Below, in pieces: positions 51,010 to 62,931 of a DNA stretch of 64,000 bases. Within the stretch, counting starts at the first letter, position 1, and every line of letters begins with the position of its first letter. The stretch spans positions 310,001-374,000 of the forward strand of contig CAWIGZ010000004.1 of the NCBI GenBank assembly GCA_963835825.1, written 5' to 3'. Source of the stretch: JADGRB01 sp963835825. Lineage in GTDB: Bacteria > Myxococcota_A > Polyangia > Fen-1088. The notes under the pieces are model-generated. The model saw nothing but the letters and a program-made list of their open reading frames with translations, had not been told where the DNA came from and made no database searches. The translations under genes were made by a program, and so were the position numbers.

Positions 51010-51273
51010 ATGGCGCTGGCGCGGTCGCGGCTCACCGCTCAAGGGCAAATTTCGGTCCCTGCCGAGGTTCGCCGCAAGCTCGGCCTGGGGCCCGGATCGG
51101 TGCTCGAATGGGACGAGGAGGGCGACAGGATCTTCGTCCGGCGGGCCGGAAAGTACGATTGGGACGACCTGCACAAGAAGTTGTTCCCGGACGGGCCACC
51201 CCGCCGGCGCGCCATCGAGGAGATGGACGACGGGATACGCGAGTACATGCGGAAAAAGTATGCGCGCCGCTGA
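51010..51273 (+). CDS. Antitoxin, AbrB/MazE-like DNA-binding type
   Basis: 87 residues. RSRLTAQGQISVPAEVRRKLGLGPGSVLEW is the swapped-hairpin AbrB fold, complete, followed by a charged tail (KYDWDDLHKKLFPDGPPRRR) with the tryptophan and leucines that usually block a PIN toxin. ATG chosen at 51010; the frame is open upstream without family sequence. Overlaps the toxin gene by 14 bases. Confidence 0.86.
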   Translation: MALARSRLTAQGQISVPAEVRRKLGLGPGSVLEWDEEGDRIFVRRAGKYDWDDLHKKLFPDGPPRRRAIEEMDDGIREYMRKKYARR

Positions 51274-51640
51274 TACGAACGTCCTGGTCCGACTCGCCGC
51301 TCGGGATGACGCTGCTCAGCTCGCCGCTGCCCGGGCGTTCGTCGCGGGAGGCGTTTGGGCGTCGCAGCTCGTGCTGGCAGAAACGGCCTGGGTCCTTCAG
51401 GCGTCGTACGCTTTTGACGACGCCGAGTTGGTCACCGCGCTGGAGGTGTTGCTCAATCATGTCGGCCTCGTCGTGCAGGATGCCGATGTCGCGCTGGCGG
51501 CTCTCGCGCTGTTTCGAAAGCGACCGGCGCTGGGCTTCGCGGACTGTTTGATCCTGGAGACCGCCCGCAAGGCCGGCCACCTTCCCCTCGGCACCTTCGA
51601 TCGCGAGCTCGGCAAGATCGACGGCGCGCGGCGACTCTGA
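51260..51640 (+). CDS. vapC: PIN-domain toxin (VapC family)
   Basis: 126 residues. MRAADTNVLVRLAARDD (first Asp), LVLAETAWVLQ (Glu), GFADCLILETARKAG (Asp) and GTFDRELGKIDG (last Asp) give the full PIN acidic site. Partner of the AbrB-like antitoxin. Unrelated in detail to the first PIN toxin in the window. Confidence 0.9.
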   Translation: MRAADTNVLVRLAARDDAAQLAAARAFVAGGVWASQLVLAETAWVLQASYAFDDAELVTALEVLLNHVGLVVQDADVALAALALFRKRPALGFADCLILETARKAGHLPLGTFDRELGKIDGARRL

Positions 51641-51747
51641 GCCCGCCGGCCGAGCGCGAGCTTCATTTCCAGAGCGTCGGATCGATACGTCGTCGAGTGG
51701 CGAGCGCCTGTTCGAGCTTCGGGTCCTCGGATCGGGCGGGCGGCGAG

Positions 51748-53190
51748 CTACTCGCCCCAGCCGGGCTCGGGATCGTCGGCGTAGTTCTCGAAGCGGGTGT
51801 ACTCCTTGATGAAGGTCATCTTGACCGCGCCGGTGCCGCCGTTGCGGTGCTTGCCGACGATGATCTCGGCCAGCGCGGTGGGGTTGGCCCCGTCGGGGGT
51901 GTCCCCCGAGGCCATGTCCTCGCGGTGGATGAAGAGGACCATGTCGGCGTCCTGCTCGATGCTCCCGGACTCCCGCAGATCGGAGAGGCGCGGCTTCCCC
52001 TCGCGCTTCTCGACCTCGCGGTTGAGCTGGGAGATGGCGATGATCGGAACCTTGAGGTCCTTGGCCAGCGCCTTCAACCCGCGGGAGATGTCGGCGATCT
52101 CCTGCTGGCGGTTGTCGTCGCGACGGCTGCTGCCGCCGCGCGCCAGCTGCAGGTAGTCGACCACGATGAGGCCCAGCGGGGGCGGGGGCGGCCGGCCGTC
52201 CACGGAGGGACCGGGGGGCGGGAAGTACTTGGGGTCGCTCCGGAAGCGGCGCGCCTTGGCCCTGATCTCCATGATCGAGATCGCCGACGAGTCGTCGATC
52301 AGGATCGGCGCCGACGCCAGGCGCCCCGACGCCGGGTGGATCTTGTTCTTCCAGTCGGCGTATTCGAGAAAGCCGCGGCGAATCTTCGACGAGTCGATGC
52401 GCGCCTCGCCGGCCAGCATGCGCTCCATCAACTCGTACTTCGACATTTCCAGCGAGAAGAGCAGGCAGGGGATGTTGTGCTGCAGCGCCGCGTGCATGGC
52501 GACGTTCACCGCCCAGGAGGTCTTGCCGCCGCCGGGGCGCGCGGCGACGATGATCAGGTTCTCGCGCTGCAGGCCCGCCGTGAGCTCGTCGAGCTTGGAG
52601 AATCCGGTGGGCACGCCGGTCACGGACTTTCTTTCGGAGGTCCGCACCTCCAGGTTGTGCAGCACCTCCTCCATCAGGTCGCCGGTGGCCGAATAGGTCT
52701 CGCGGCGGTTCTGCTGGGCGACCTTGAAGATCTTGGTCTCCGCCTCGTCGAGGAAGCTCTCGAACTCGCCGAAGTCGCCGTAGGCGGTCGACTGCACCTC
52801 GGCGCAGGCGGCGATGAGGCGCCGCAGCGTCGCCTTCTCCCGCACCAGGCGCGCGTAGTGCAGCGCGTTCTCCGCGGTGGGGACGGCGTTGGCCAGGGCG
52901 ATCAGATACGACTCGCCCCCCTCGAGCCGCCCCAGCATGCCGCGGGTCTTGAGCTCGTCGGCCACCGCGATGTAGTCGAGCGCCTGGCGCCGCTTGTCGA
53001 TGGCCAGCATCGCCTCGAAGATCTCGCGGTGAACCGGCAGGAAGAAGTCGTCGACCTCCAGGTTGGTGCCGACCTCGTCGAAGACCGACGGCTTGATGAA
53101 GATCGCGCCCAGGACCGACTTTTCGGCCTCGATGTTGTGCGGCGGCGTGCGGGCCGCGGGCGCCGGATTCGAGCTGACCACTTCCAACAT
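51748..53190 (-). CDS. dnaB: Replicative DNA helicase
   Basis: 480 residues. DnaB unwinds DNA at the fork. N-terminal helical domain (PPHNIEAEKSVLGAIFIKPS), linker helix, RecA-like motor with Walker A AARPGGGKTSWAVNVA, LFSLEMSKYELMERML, VDYLQLARG, AISQLNREVEKREGKPR and DLRESGSIEQDADMVLFIHR. A proline-rich loop of about 20 residues (KYFPPPGPSVDGRPPPPP) is inserted before LIVVDYLQL, which most DnaB proteins lack. No intein. Separated from rplI by a strong terminator, so it has its own promoter. Confidence 0.95.
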   Translation of the reverse strand: MLEVVSSNPAPAARTPPHNIEAEKSVLGAIFIKPSVFDEVGTNLEVDDFFLPVHREIFEAMLAIDKRRQALDYIAVADELKTRGMLGRLEGGESYLIALANAVPTAENALHYARLVREKATLRRLIAACAEVQSTAYGDFGEFESFLDEAETKIFKVAQQNRRETYSATGDLMEEVLHNLEVRTSERKSVTGVPTGFSKLDELTAGLQRENLIIVAARPGGGKTSWAVNVAMHAALQHNIPCLLFSLEMSKYELMERMLAGEARIDSSKIRRGFLEYADWKNKIHPASGRLASAPILIDDSSAISIMEIRAKARRFRSDPKYFPPPGPSVDGRPPPPPLGLIVVDYLQLARGGSSRRDDNRQQEIADISRGLKALAKDLKVPIIAISQLNREVEKREGKPRLSDLRESGSIEQDADMVLFIHREDMASGDTPDGANPTALAEIIVGKHRNGGTGAVKMTFIKEYTRFENYADDPEPGWGE

Positions 53191-53255
53191 CGGGTGCGCG
53201 ATTCTACTCTTCTGAAGCGAAGCCAGAGCGCCGAACAGAAGTTCGAGCTGTGGAC

Positions 53256-53288
53256 AAAAAAAGGGCGCCGCCCGGTGGCAGCGCCCTT
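53256..53288 (-). terminator. Rho-independent terminator of the rpsF-rpsR-rplI operon
   Basis: On the minus strand AAGGGCGC pairs with GCGCCCTT (plus-strand 53281-53288 and 53261-53268) and is followed directly by a run of seven T (A run at 53256-53262). It lies 39 bases after the rplI stop. A clear textbook hairpin. Confidence 0.9.
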
Positions 53289-53326
53289 GGTACTTCGATC
53301 GAATCGAAGCAGCGAAGAAGGAAGAG

Positions 53327-53776
53327 CTATTCTTCTTTCTTGACCACCCAGACCTTGACGGTCGCCGTGACGCCGCGTCCCAGCTTCACCTGGACCTCCG
53401 CCAGGCCGAGCGCCTTGATCGGCTCGTCGAGGTGGATCTTCTTGGCGTCGACGATGACCCCCTTTTCTTTCAGCGCTTCGGCGATGTCGCGGCCGGTGAC
53501 CGACCCGAAGAGCTTGTCCTCCTCGCCCACCGCGCGGGCGATCGAGACCGCCACCTGCGAGAGGTTGTCGGCCTCGGTCTGCGCCTCTTTGGCCAGCTTG
53601 GCGGTGCGCGCCGCGATGACCCGCTTTTCGTGCTCCACGCGCGCCACGTCGGTCTCGGTCGCCTTGATGGCGTGGCCGCGCGGCAACAGAAAGTTGCGCG
53701 CGTAGCCCTCTTTGACGTTCACCACCTCGCCGGACTTGCCGAGGTGGTCCATGTCGTCTCTCAGGATGACTTGCAT
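53327..53776 (-). CDS. rplI: Large-subunit ribosomal protein bL9
   Basis: 149 residues. MQVILRDDMDHLGKSGEVVNVKEGYARNFLLP covers the conserved N-terminal domain; a long helix follows (RVEHEKRVIAARTAKLAKEA) and the C domain KLFGSVTGRDIAEALKEKG. Starts 4 bases after rpsR. Last gene of the operon. Intact. Confidence 0.97.
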   Translation of the reverse strand: MQVILRDDMDHLGKSGEVVNVKEGYARNFLLPRGHAIKATETDVARVEHEKRVIAARTAKLAKEAQTEADNLSQVAVSIARAVGEEDKLFGSVTGRDIAEALKEKGVIVDAKKIHLDEPIKALGLAEVQVKLGRGVTATVKVWVVKKEE

Positions 53777-53780
53777 GGGC

Positions 53781-54065
53781 TCACGCTCCCGTGACCGCGA
53801 ACGGCATGAGCGCGATCATTCGCGCCCGGTTGACCGACACGGCAATGGCGCGCTGATGCTTGGCGCAGTTGCCGGTCAGACGCCGCGGCACCAGCTTGCC
53901 GCGGTCGGTGATGAAGTACTTGAGCAGCGAGGCGTCTTTGTAGTCGATCTTGATCGCCTCGTCCGCGCAGAACTTGCACTGCTTGCGTCGGCCGACCGGG
54001 CGCTTCTTGTCGTCGCCCCCGCGTCCACCGCGCTCGCCTTTGCCCTCACCTGCCTCGGTTGCCAT
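53781..54065 (-). CDS. rpsR: Small-subunit ribosomal protein bS18 (zinc-binding form)
   Basis: 94 residues. GRRKQCKFCADEAIKIDYKD has the Cys pair, and LTGNCAKHQRAIAVSVNRAR supplies the further Cys and His, so this is the C+ (zinc-binding) form. A glycine/Lys-rich N-terminal tail of 20 residues precedes the core. Starts 2 bases after the reconstructed rpsF stop. Confidence 0.97.
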   Translation of the reverse strand: MATEAGEGKGERGGRGGDDKKRPVGRRKQCKFCADEAIKIDYKDASLLKYFITDRGKLVPRRLTGNCAKHQRAIAVSVNRARMIALMPFAVTGA

Positions 54066-54067
54066 GA

Positions 54068-54662
54068 TTAACCATCCCCCCGGCCGCGGCCCGGCTCATC
54101 AACGCCGCCGAACACGGCCTCTTCGAAGTCGAATGCACCCTCGTCGTCGTCGAACGGCGAGCGGACCTCTGCTTGACCGGTCGCGATCGCTTCCTCGTCG
54201 GGCCCCGGCGTCGAGGCCTTGGTGAACGACTCTTCGGTCAGCTCGCTCACGCGGACCGCCGGATCGACGTTCTCGTGCGATCTTGACCGAGTAGTAGCGG
54301 ATGACCGAGTCGGTGAGGCGCAGGTTGCGCTCGACCTCTTCGACCAGGCCCGCGGTGCCGAGGTAGGAGAAGAAGAGGTAGATCCCCTTCAGCTGCTTCT
54401 TCACCTCGTAGGCGAGCTTGCGCTTGCCCCAGTTGTCGACCTTCAACAACGTCCCGCCGCCCGCCTCGATCACGCCGCGCACCTTCAGGTTCACCTGAGA
54501 GATGACGTCGGTCGTGCTGTCGGGACGCAGGATGTAGATGGTTTCGTACTCGCGTTTGCGGCCGGCGAGATCGCGGGCCGACCCGCGCCGCGCCGGTCCC
54601 GTCCCCTGGGGCGAGGGGGCTGCGCCGGCGCGCGTCGCCGGCTCCGTTCCAGTTGCACTCAT
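54068..54662 (-). CDS. rpsF: Small-subunit ribosomal protein bS6 with acidic tail, frameshifted
   Basis: The core is clear: YETIYILRPDSTTDVISQVN, LLKVDNWGKRKLAYEVKKQL and IYLFFSYLGTAGLVEEVERN-LRLTDSVIRYYSVKI. After KIARE the frame breaks near 54275-54278; in the next frame it continues NVDPAVRVSELTEESFTKAS with an acidic tail rich in Asp, Glu and Phe, ending 2 bases before rpsR. A 30-residue N-terminal extension (TEPATRAGAAPSPQGTG) is also unusual. The frame break in an essential gene is most likely a sequencing error. Confidence 0.93.
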
Positions 54663-54742
54663 CGTGTCTCCTTATGGGCTGTCGTTTTCATCGCAGTTGT
54701 CCGTGTCGCCACGGGCAAGGAGGAGCGGCCAGGCGTGACCAT

Positions 54743-55340
54743 TCACGCGCGGTCGCTACTGTCTTTGCTGCTCTGACCTTTTCCGTTGAACTTGTTCATC
54801 GCAGAGGTGAGGCCGGATTTGACGATCGCCTCGACGGCGTCGGCGGCCAGGCCCACCAGCTCCGGGAGCTCCTTCGCCTCGGCGCGCGAGAAATTCGCCA
54901 GCAGGTAGTTGGCCGGGTCATGGCCGGCCGCCGGGCGGCCCACGCCGACCCGCACCCGCGCGAAGCCCGGCGTCGCCCAGATCGGCGAGCAGCGAGCGGA
55001 CACCGTTGTGCCCGCCGTGGCCCCCGCCCACGCCCAGCTTGAGGCGGCCGAACGGCAGATCGAGCTCGTCGTGCACGACGATCAGCTCGGCCACTGGAAC
55101 TTTCCAGAAGCCGGCCACCCGGGCGACTGCCTGTCCGCTGACGTTCATGAACTCCATGGGCTTGCAAAGAAGGACGCGCGCGCCCGCCAGCGTGACCTCC
55201 CCCAGCTCGGCGCCGAACTTGGCCCGCGGCGCGTATCCACGCGCGCGGGCCGCCAGCTCGTCGACCACCTTGAACCCCAGGTTGTGCCGGTTCTCCTGAT
55301 ACTCCGGTCCAGGATTTCCCAGCCCAACCACGAGGTGCAT
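54743..55340 (-). CDS. pth: Peptidyl-tRNA hydrolase, frameshifted
   Basis: Pth frees tRNA from stalled peptidyl-tRNA. Frame 1: VVGLGNPGPEYQENRHNLGF (catalytic His), KPMEFMNVSGQAV, VVHDELDLPFGRLKLGVGGG, HGGHNGVRSLLADLG. Frame 2: TPGFARVRVGVGRPAAGHDP then ANYLLANFSRAEAKEL. The halves join by dropping one base near 54973-54975. About 198 residues in total, normal for the family. Lies between rplY and rpsF as in many bacteria. Confidence 0.94.
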
Positions 55341-55376
55341 GTGTGGGTGCCGCCGCTCGGGAGATGACGTGCGGGG

Positions 55377-56099
55377 TTACTTCTTCCCCTTCTTCTCCTC
55401 TTTGGCGGGGGCGCCCTCTTTGGCCGCTGCCGCTCCAGCCGCCGGCGCAGCGCCAGCCGCCGCGGGCGCGCCAGCCGCGCCCTCCGCCGGAACCGCACCC
55501 TCGACGGGGGCCGCCTCGGCCTCCACCTTCTCGGCCTTCGGTGCCACGACCGACGCGATGGCGTCGCGCGGATCGAGCAGCGCGCGCACGCCCTCGCCCA
55601 GCTTGAGGTCGCTGACGTGCAGCGCGTCGCCGATCTCCAGCGGGGTGACGTCGACCTCCAGCTTGGTCGGGATGGCCGCCGGCTTGGCGGCGATCGGGAT
55701 GACGTGCAGGCTCTGGTGCAGGTTGCCGCCGTTGGTGGTGCCGATCGCCTTGCCGGTGAGGACCAGCGGCACCGTCACGTGCACCTCGGAGTCGAGATCG
55801 ACGCGCAGGAAGTCGACGTGGACCAGCCGGCGCGACAGCGGATTGATCTGCGCCTCGCGCACCATCGCCGTCACCGTCTCGGACTTGCCCTCGCCCGTGA
55901 TCGAGAGCTCGAGGACGGTGTTCCGCCGCTTCTCCTTGTCCAGCGAGGTGAGCAGCTCCTTTTCGTTGAAGGTCACGGTGACCGGCTCGATCTTGCGGCC
56001 GTAGACCACGCCGGGGACCTTGCCGGCGGCGCGAACCTTGCGCGAGCCGCCCTTGCCGATACCGCTCCTGACCTCGACGTTGACCTTTGCGAAATCCAT
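55377..56099 (-). CDS. rplY: Large-subunit ribosomal protein bL25 (Ctc form)
   Basis: 240 residues. N domain binds 5S rRNA: RKVRAAGKVPGVVYGRKIEP and LDKEKRRNTVLELSI; the second beta domain (HVDFLRVDLDSEVHVTVPL, LEVDVTPLEIGDALHVSDL) marks the long Ctc form. A 55-residue Ala/Pro/Glu tail ending KEEKKGKK goes past the usual end. Located 68 bases after prs. Confidence 0.96.
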   Translation of the reverse strand: MDFAKVNVEVRSGIGKGGSRKVRAAGKVPGVVYGRKIEPVTVTFNEKELLTSLDKEKRRNTVLELSITGEGKSETVTAMVREAQINPLSRRLVHVDFLRVDLDSEVHVTVPLVLTGKAIGTTNGGNLHQSLHVIPIAAKPAAIPTKLEVDVTPLEIGDALHVSDLKLGEGVRALLDPRDAIASVVAPKAEKVEAEAAPVEGAVPAEGAAGAPAAAGAAPAAGAAAAKEGAPAKEEKKGKK

Positions 56100-56167
56100 G
56101 ACTTCTTTTCCTTTGTTGTCCGAATTGTCCGTGGTGTGTCCAGATACCCGTTTCGCGTCGTATCCGT

Positions 56168-57109
<942 letters not shown>

Positions 57110-57115
57110 GACAAA

Positions 57116-57140
57116 ACCGGGGGGGGAACCCCGGGGAGGG
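57116..57140 (-). repeat. Possible half copy of the dispersed element before prs
   Basis: On the minus strand CCCTCCCCGGGGTTCCCC resembles the loop and right arm of hairpin 2 of copy E4; the left arm is missing. It can form its own stem (CCGGGG with CCCCGG). It lies within 10-30 bases of the prs start. The match is short and GC-rich, so chance is possible. Confidence 0.35.
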
Positions 57141-57223
57141 CGAATCCTGCCATCGCCGGACCGTGCCGTCAACGGCGGAAGACGCCCGCGGAGATCGCAG
57201 GAAAAGCCGGGAAATCCGGGCGG

Positions 57224-59300
57224 TTAAAGATCGATGGCCGCCAGGCAGAACTTCATGTTGCTCTCGTCGACGATCTTGAGGCTCTTCTTGGTCTCCGGCG
57301 GCACCAGCCCCTCGAGCTGGCTCATGCGTGAGCGCTCGATGAGGAGGTAGGCCCGCTGCCCGCGGTGGCGGCCCATCCAGGCCTTGAGGTTCTCGACGTT
57401 CTTGTCGCCGAGGAAGATGGTTCGTTCGGCGGGGGGCCCCTCGTAGATCTCGTTCTCGGTGTAGAAATTCTCGCCGCGCCAGTACATCTGCCAGACCAGC
57501 AGGTGCTCGTCCGGCGAACGCCGCATCTTGTAATAGCTCGCGATGAGGCCCTTCTGCGTCCAGTAGGGCGTCACCTTCATCATGTAGCCGTCGAGCAGGT
57601 AATAGGTGAAGCCGACGGCCAGAATGCAGAGTCCAACGGCTGCCGCCCGTTGCACGCGACGCCAGGCCAGCGCGGCGGTGGCGATCGCGAACAGCGCGGC
57701 GAAGGCGATGAGGCCGGGGCGGAAGTCGAGCGCCGCCGGCCAGGGCCGTCCCTGCGGCGTGTTGATGTAGTCATACGAGAACAGCCAGATGAAGTGCTGC
57801 GCGTCCTTGGGGGCGAACGCCAGGTCGACCATCACCAGCGCCAGCAGCGGAATTCCGATCACCGCCGCCGCCGCCGCCGCCCGCCCGTCGCGGCGGGAGA
57901 GCAGATCGTCGAGGAAGCAGCCGACCACGATGGCCAGCCCGGGGAGCGCCGGCAGGATGTAGTGGTGGAACTTGGTGACCGACAGCGACACCAGCGCGTA
58001 CGCCGCCACGAACCAGATCGCCCCGAACCAGTAAATGCCTTGCCGGCGCGATTCCCGGGCACCGACGTTGGGATCGCGGCCGCCGCATCACCACCGCCGC
58101 CAGGGCCGCCGGCGCCAGCGCGATCCAGGGGAGCACCGCGTACCCGAGCTCGCGCAGGAAGTATTCGAACGTCCCGCGATCGCCGTGGCGGCCGACCATC
58201 AACCGCCGCCAGTGGTTGTCGCCGTAGAGCTCGTCCCAAAACGGCTTGCCGTGGCGGACCAGCATCGCGTGGTGCCAGGGGACCGCCACCACCGCCACCG
58301 TCAGCAGCGCCAGCAGGATCCCGAAGCCCAGCTGCGCGCGCCGCAGCCGCTTCCAGTTCCAGGTGAAGCCGAGGTAGGCCAAAAAGACGATCACCGGCAG
58401 GCCGAGCCCGGCGATCCCCTTGGCCAGCGTGGCCAGGCCGCAGAGCGTCGCCGCGATGTTGAGGTAGAGCGGCGGCTTGGTGCGCAGACGGCCGATGAGC
58501 GCGAAGTAGGCCACGAACCCGGCCATGTAGGGGAGCATCACCAGCACCCCCGGCAACGTGACCAGGCCATGCCCGAGGTTGAAGGTCCAGCGCAGCTGAA
58601 CGGTGTTGACGATCAGCTGGGGCAGGGCCACCACGGCAAACAGGCCGGCGGCGAGATAGAAGAGCGGGTGGTCGGGCCAGCTCAGCTCGAGCTTGCCCAG
58701 CCGGGCCTTGCGCCTCGGCAGCGGCGTGTCCTCGTCGTCGAACAGCGCCAGCGCGCCCAGCGCCAGCGCCATCGTCATCGGGCCGACGAAGGCCATGTCG
58801 GTCATCGCCTGCCGCGCCACCAGGCTGTAAAGCGGGGAGGTCGCGGTCACCAGCGCGGCGAAGAGCCCGGCGCGGCGGCTCACGAACCGCGAGACACAGA
58901 GGTAAATCCCGTACATGCCGAGGACGCCCATCAGGCAGAACGGCAGCCGCATCGCCCACTCGGCCCGGTGGGTGAGGGCCATGGTCCCCGGCGCGGCGTG
59001 ACGCAGCCCGAACAGCTGCATCGACAGGCTCATGATCCAGAACGACAGCACGGGCTTCGACCAGAAGTGGTCGGCGTCGATCGGCGCGCCCGGCCACCAC
59101 AGGCTGATGTAGTCGCCCCGCTCGGTCATCTGGCGGGCGACCTCGCCGTAGTGCGTCTCCCAGGGGTCGTAAAGCCCGTACGACCCGGCGAACGGGATGT
59201 AGAGCAAGAGGCCGATCAGGATGACGAAGAGGGCCGCCTGGCGTTCACTCCACTCGTCGGGATGAAAAAGCAGGCGCCAGGAGCGCGAAGACAGGCCCAT
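57224..59300 (-). CDS. ArnT/PMT-like (GT39) membrane glycosyltransferase, frameshifted
   Basis: About 691 residues in two frames. Start ATG 59300 (MGLSSRSWRLLFHPDEW). Frame 1 has many transmembrane helices and the GT-C catalytic loop YDPWETHYGEVARQMTERGD, then HFWSKPVLSFWIMSLSMQLF. Frame 2 continues from about 58080 (DPNVGARESRRQGIYWFGAI) through SVTKFHHYILPALPGLAIVV to a soluble C-terminal domain (ENEIYEGPPAERTIFLGDKN). SVTKFHHYILP is a typical ArnT-family motif. Acceptor unknown; lipid A or protein glycosylation are the usual roles. The break (near 58079-58087) needs one base. Confidence 0.88.
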
Positions 59301-59448
59301 GAAAGCGCCGATGCTAAGCGCGCCCGCCGCCGCGCGCAATGACGACTCTGGGGGGCCTGCGAAGGTCCCGGGCCGCCCGCCCAGGGCCCCGGCCCGCCCC
59401 GTCACCTCTGCCGTCGCCAAATCGATCGGTTAGCCTTACATTCAGCGC

Positions 59449-61271
<1,823 letters not shown>

Positions 61272-61272
<1 letters not shown>

Positions 61273-61916
61273 TGGGGGGACCGCCCGGCGGCGTGCGCTC
61301 ACGCCCGGTAAATCGAGCGACGCAGGCCGCCTCTGCGTCCCCCCAAACCCCCGCTGGTCGCCGCGGCAAAGCCGCGTCGCCCAGCCGCTCCAAAACCCTG
61401 TCGCACGTCGACGCGCGAGGGGCGGCGCGGATGGTGGACGTCGCCGCCAAGCCGGAGACGGCCCGCGCGGCGACCGCCTCGGCGGCGGTCAAGATGAAGC
61501 GCGAGACCTTGCGTCTCGTCGTGCGGGCGTCGGGCGGGCGCGGCGTCCGCGGCAAGGGCGACGTCCTGGCGGTGGCGCGGCTGGCCGGGATCATGGCCGC
61601 CCGGCGAACGGCCGAGCTGATTCCGCTCTGTCACCCGGTGCGCCTGACCAGCTGCGACGTCGACCTGACGGTGGATGAGGCGCTGCCGGGCGTCCGGATT
61701 CGCGCGACGGCGCGGGCCGTCGATCGGACAGGCGTCGAGATGGAGGCGCTGACGGCGGCGGCCACCGCGGCGCTCACGATTTATGACATGGTGAAGGGGG
61801 CCGAGCGGGGGGTCGAGATCCGGGCCGTCCGGCTGGAGGAGAAGCAAGGGGGGCGCAGCGGCCACTGGCGCCGAGGTCGCACGAAACCGATTGCCACCGG
61901 CCCGGCATCCAAATAA
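61272..61916 (+). CDS. moaC: Cyclic pyranopterin monophosphate synthase
   Basis: 214 residues; MoaC converts the cyclised GTP product to cPMP in molybdenum cofactor synthesis. LSHVDARGAARMVDVAAKP, ELIPLCHPVRLTSCDVDL, GVEMEALTAAATAALTIYDM and EKQGGRSGHW cover the active site. About 45 extra residues (Arg/Ser/Pro-rich) come before the core; a later start would give a normal length, but the ATG at 61272 overlaps the glmS stop by one base (TAATG), suggesting coupling. Confidence 0.93.
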
Positions 61917-61941
61917 ACAATCGAGACCAAGGATGTCCCCC

Positions 61942-62898
61942 ATGCCACTGCCCGAACGAACGAAGGTCGCCATCATCGGCTCCGGCCCGGCAGGCTACAC
62001 GGCGGCGATCTATGCCGGCCGTGCCAACCTCGATCCGGTCCTGTTCGAAGGCGGCGGCGCCGCCATCGAGCCGGTCACGCTGCCGGGCGGGCAGCTGATG
62101 ATCACCACCGAGGTCGAGAACTACCCCGGCTTTCCCAAGGGGGTGCAGGGGCCCGAGCTCATGGAGCTGTTCAAGGCCCAGGCCGAACGGTTCGGCACCC
62201 GGGTCGTCACCGGCGACGTCACCGCCGTCGACCTGTCGGACCGCCCGTTCAAGATCACCTCGACCGAGGGGAACCTGGTCGCCGAGACGATGATCATCGC
62301 CACCGGCGCGTCGGCCAAGTGGCTGGGGATCCCGTCGGAGCCGAAGTTCCAGAACTACGGCGTGTCGGCCTGCGCGACCTGCGACGGCGCGCTCTTCAAG
62401 GGGCGGGAGCTGATCGTCGTGGGCGGCGGCGACACGGCGATGGAGGAGGCGAACTTCCTCACCCGCTTCGCCACCAAGGTCACCATCATCCACCGCCGCG
62501 AGGAGTTCCGCGCCTCGAAGATCATGCTCGATCGCGCCATGCACAACCCGAAGATCACGCTCATCACCAACGCCGTCGTCGAGGAGATCCTGGGCGAGCT
62601 GCCGCGGCCGGGCGTCACCGGCGTCAAGCTGCGCGACACCCGCGACAACTCGATCCGCGAGATGCCGGCGGGCGGCCTCTTCGTCGCCATCGGCCACGAG
62701 CCGAACTCCAAGCTTTTCCGGGGCCTCCTCGACATGGACGCCGCCGGCTACCTGAAGGTGAAGCCGGGCTCGACCGCCACCAAGATCCCGGGCGTCTTCG
62801 CCTGCGGCGACGTGGCCGACCACGTCTACCGCCAGGCGATCACCGCCGCCGGCACCGGCTGCATGGCCGCCATCGACGCCGAACGCTTCCTCGGCTGA
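61942..62898 (+). CDS. trxB: Thioredoxin reductase
   Basis: 318 residues from ATG 61942 (AAGGA 9 bases upstream; ATG 61933 is also possible). FAD loop IIGSGPAGYTAAIYA, redox pair in SACATCDGALFKG, NADPH loop VVGGGDTAMEEANFL, and the closing ACGDVADHVYRQAITAAGTG. Reduces thioredoxin, which could feed NrdJ re-reduction among others. Intact. Confidence 0.96.
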   Translation: MPLPERTKVAIIGSGPAGYTAAIYAGRANLDPVLFEGGGAAIEPVTLPGGQLMITTEVENYPGFPKGVQGPELMELFKAQAERFGTRVVTGDVTAVDLSDRPFKITSTEGNLVAETMIIATGASAKWLGIPSEPKFQNYGVSACATCDGALFKGRELIVVGGGDTAMEEANFLTRFATKVTIIHRREEFRASKIMLDRAMHNPKITLITNAVVEEILGELPRPGVTGVKLRDTRDNSIREMPAGGLFVAIGHEPNSKLFRGLLDMDAAGYLKVKPGSTATKIPGVFACGDVADHVYRQAITAAGTGCMAAIDAERFLG

Positions 62899-62931
62899 CG
62901 CGCCTCCGTTCGGCGCGCGGGTCCCCGGCCG

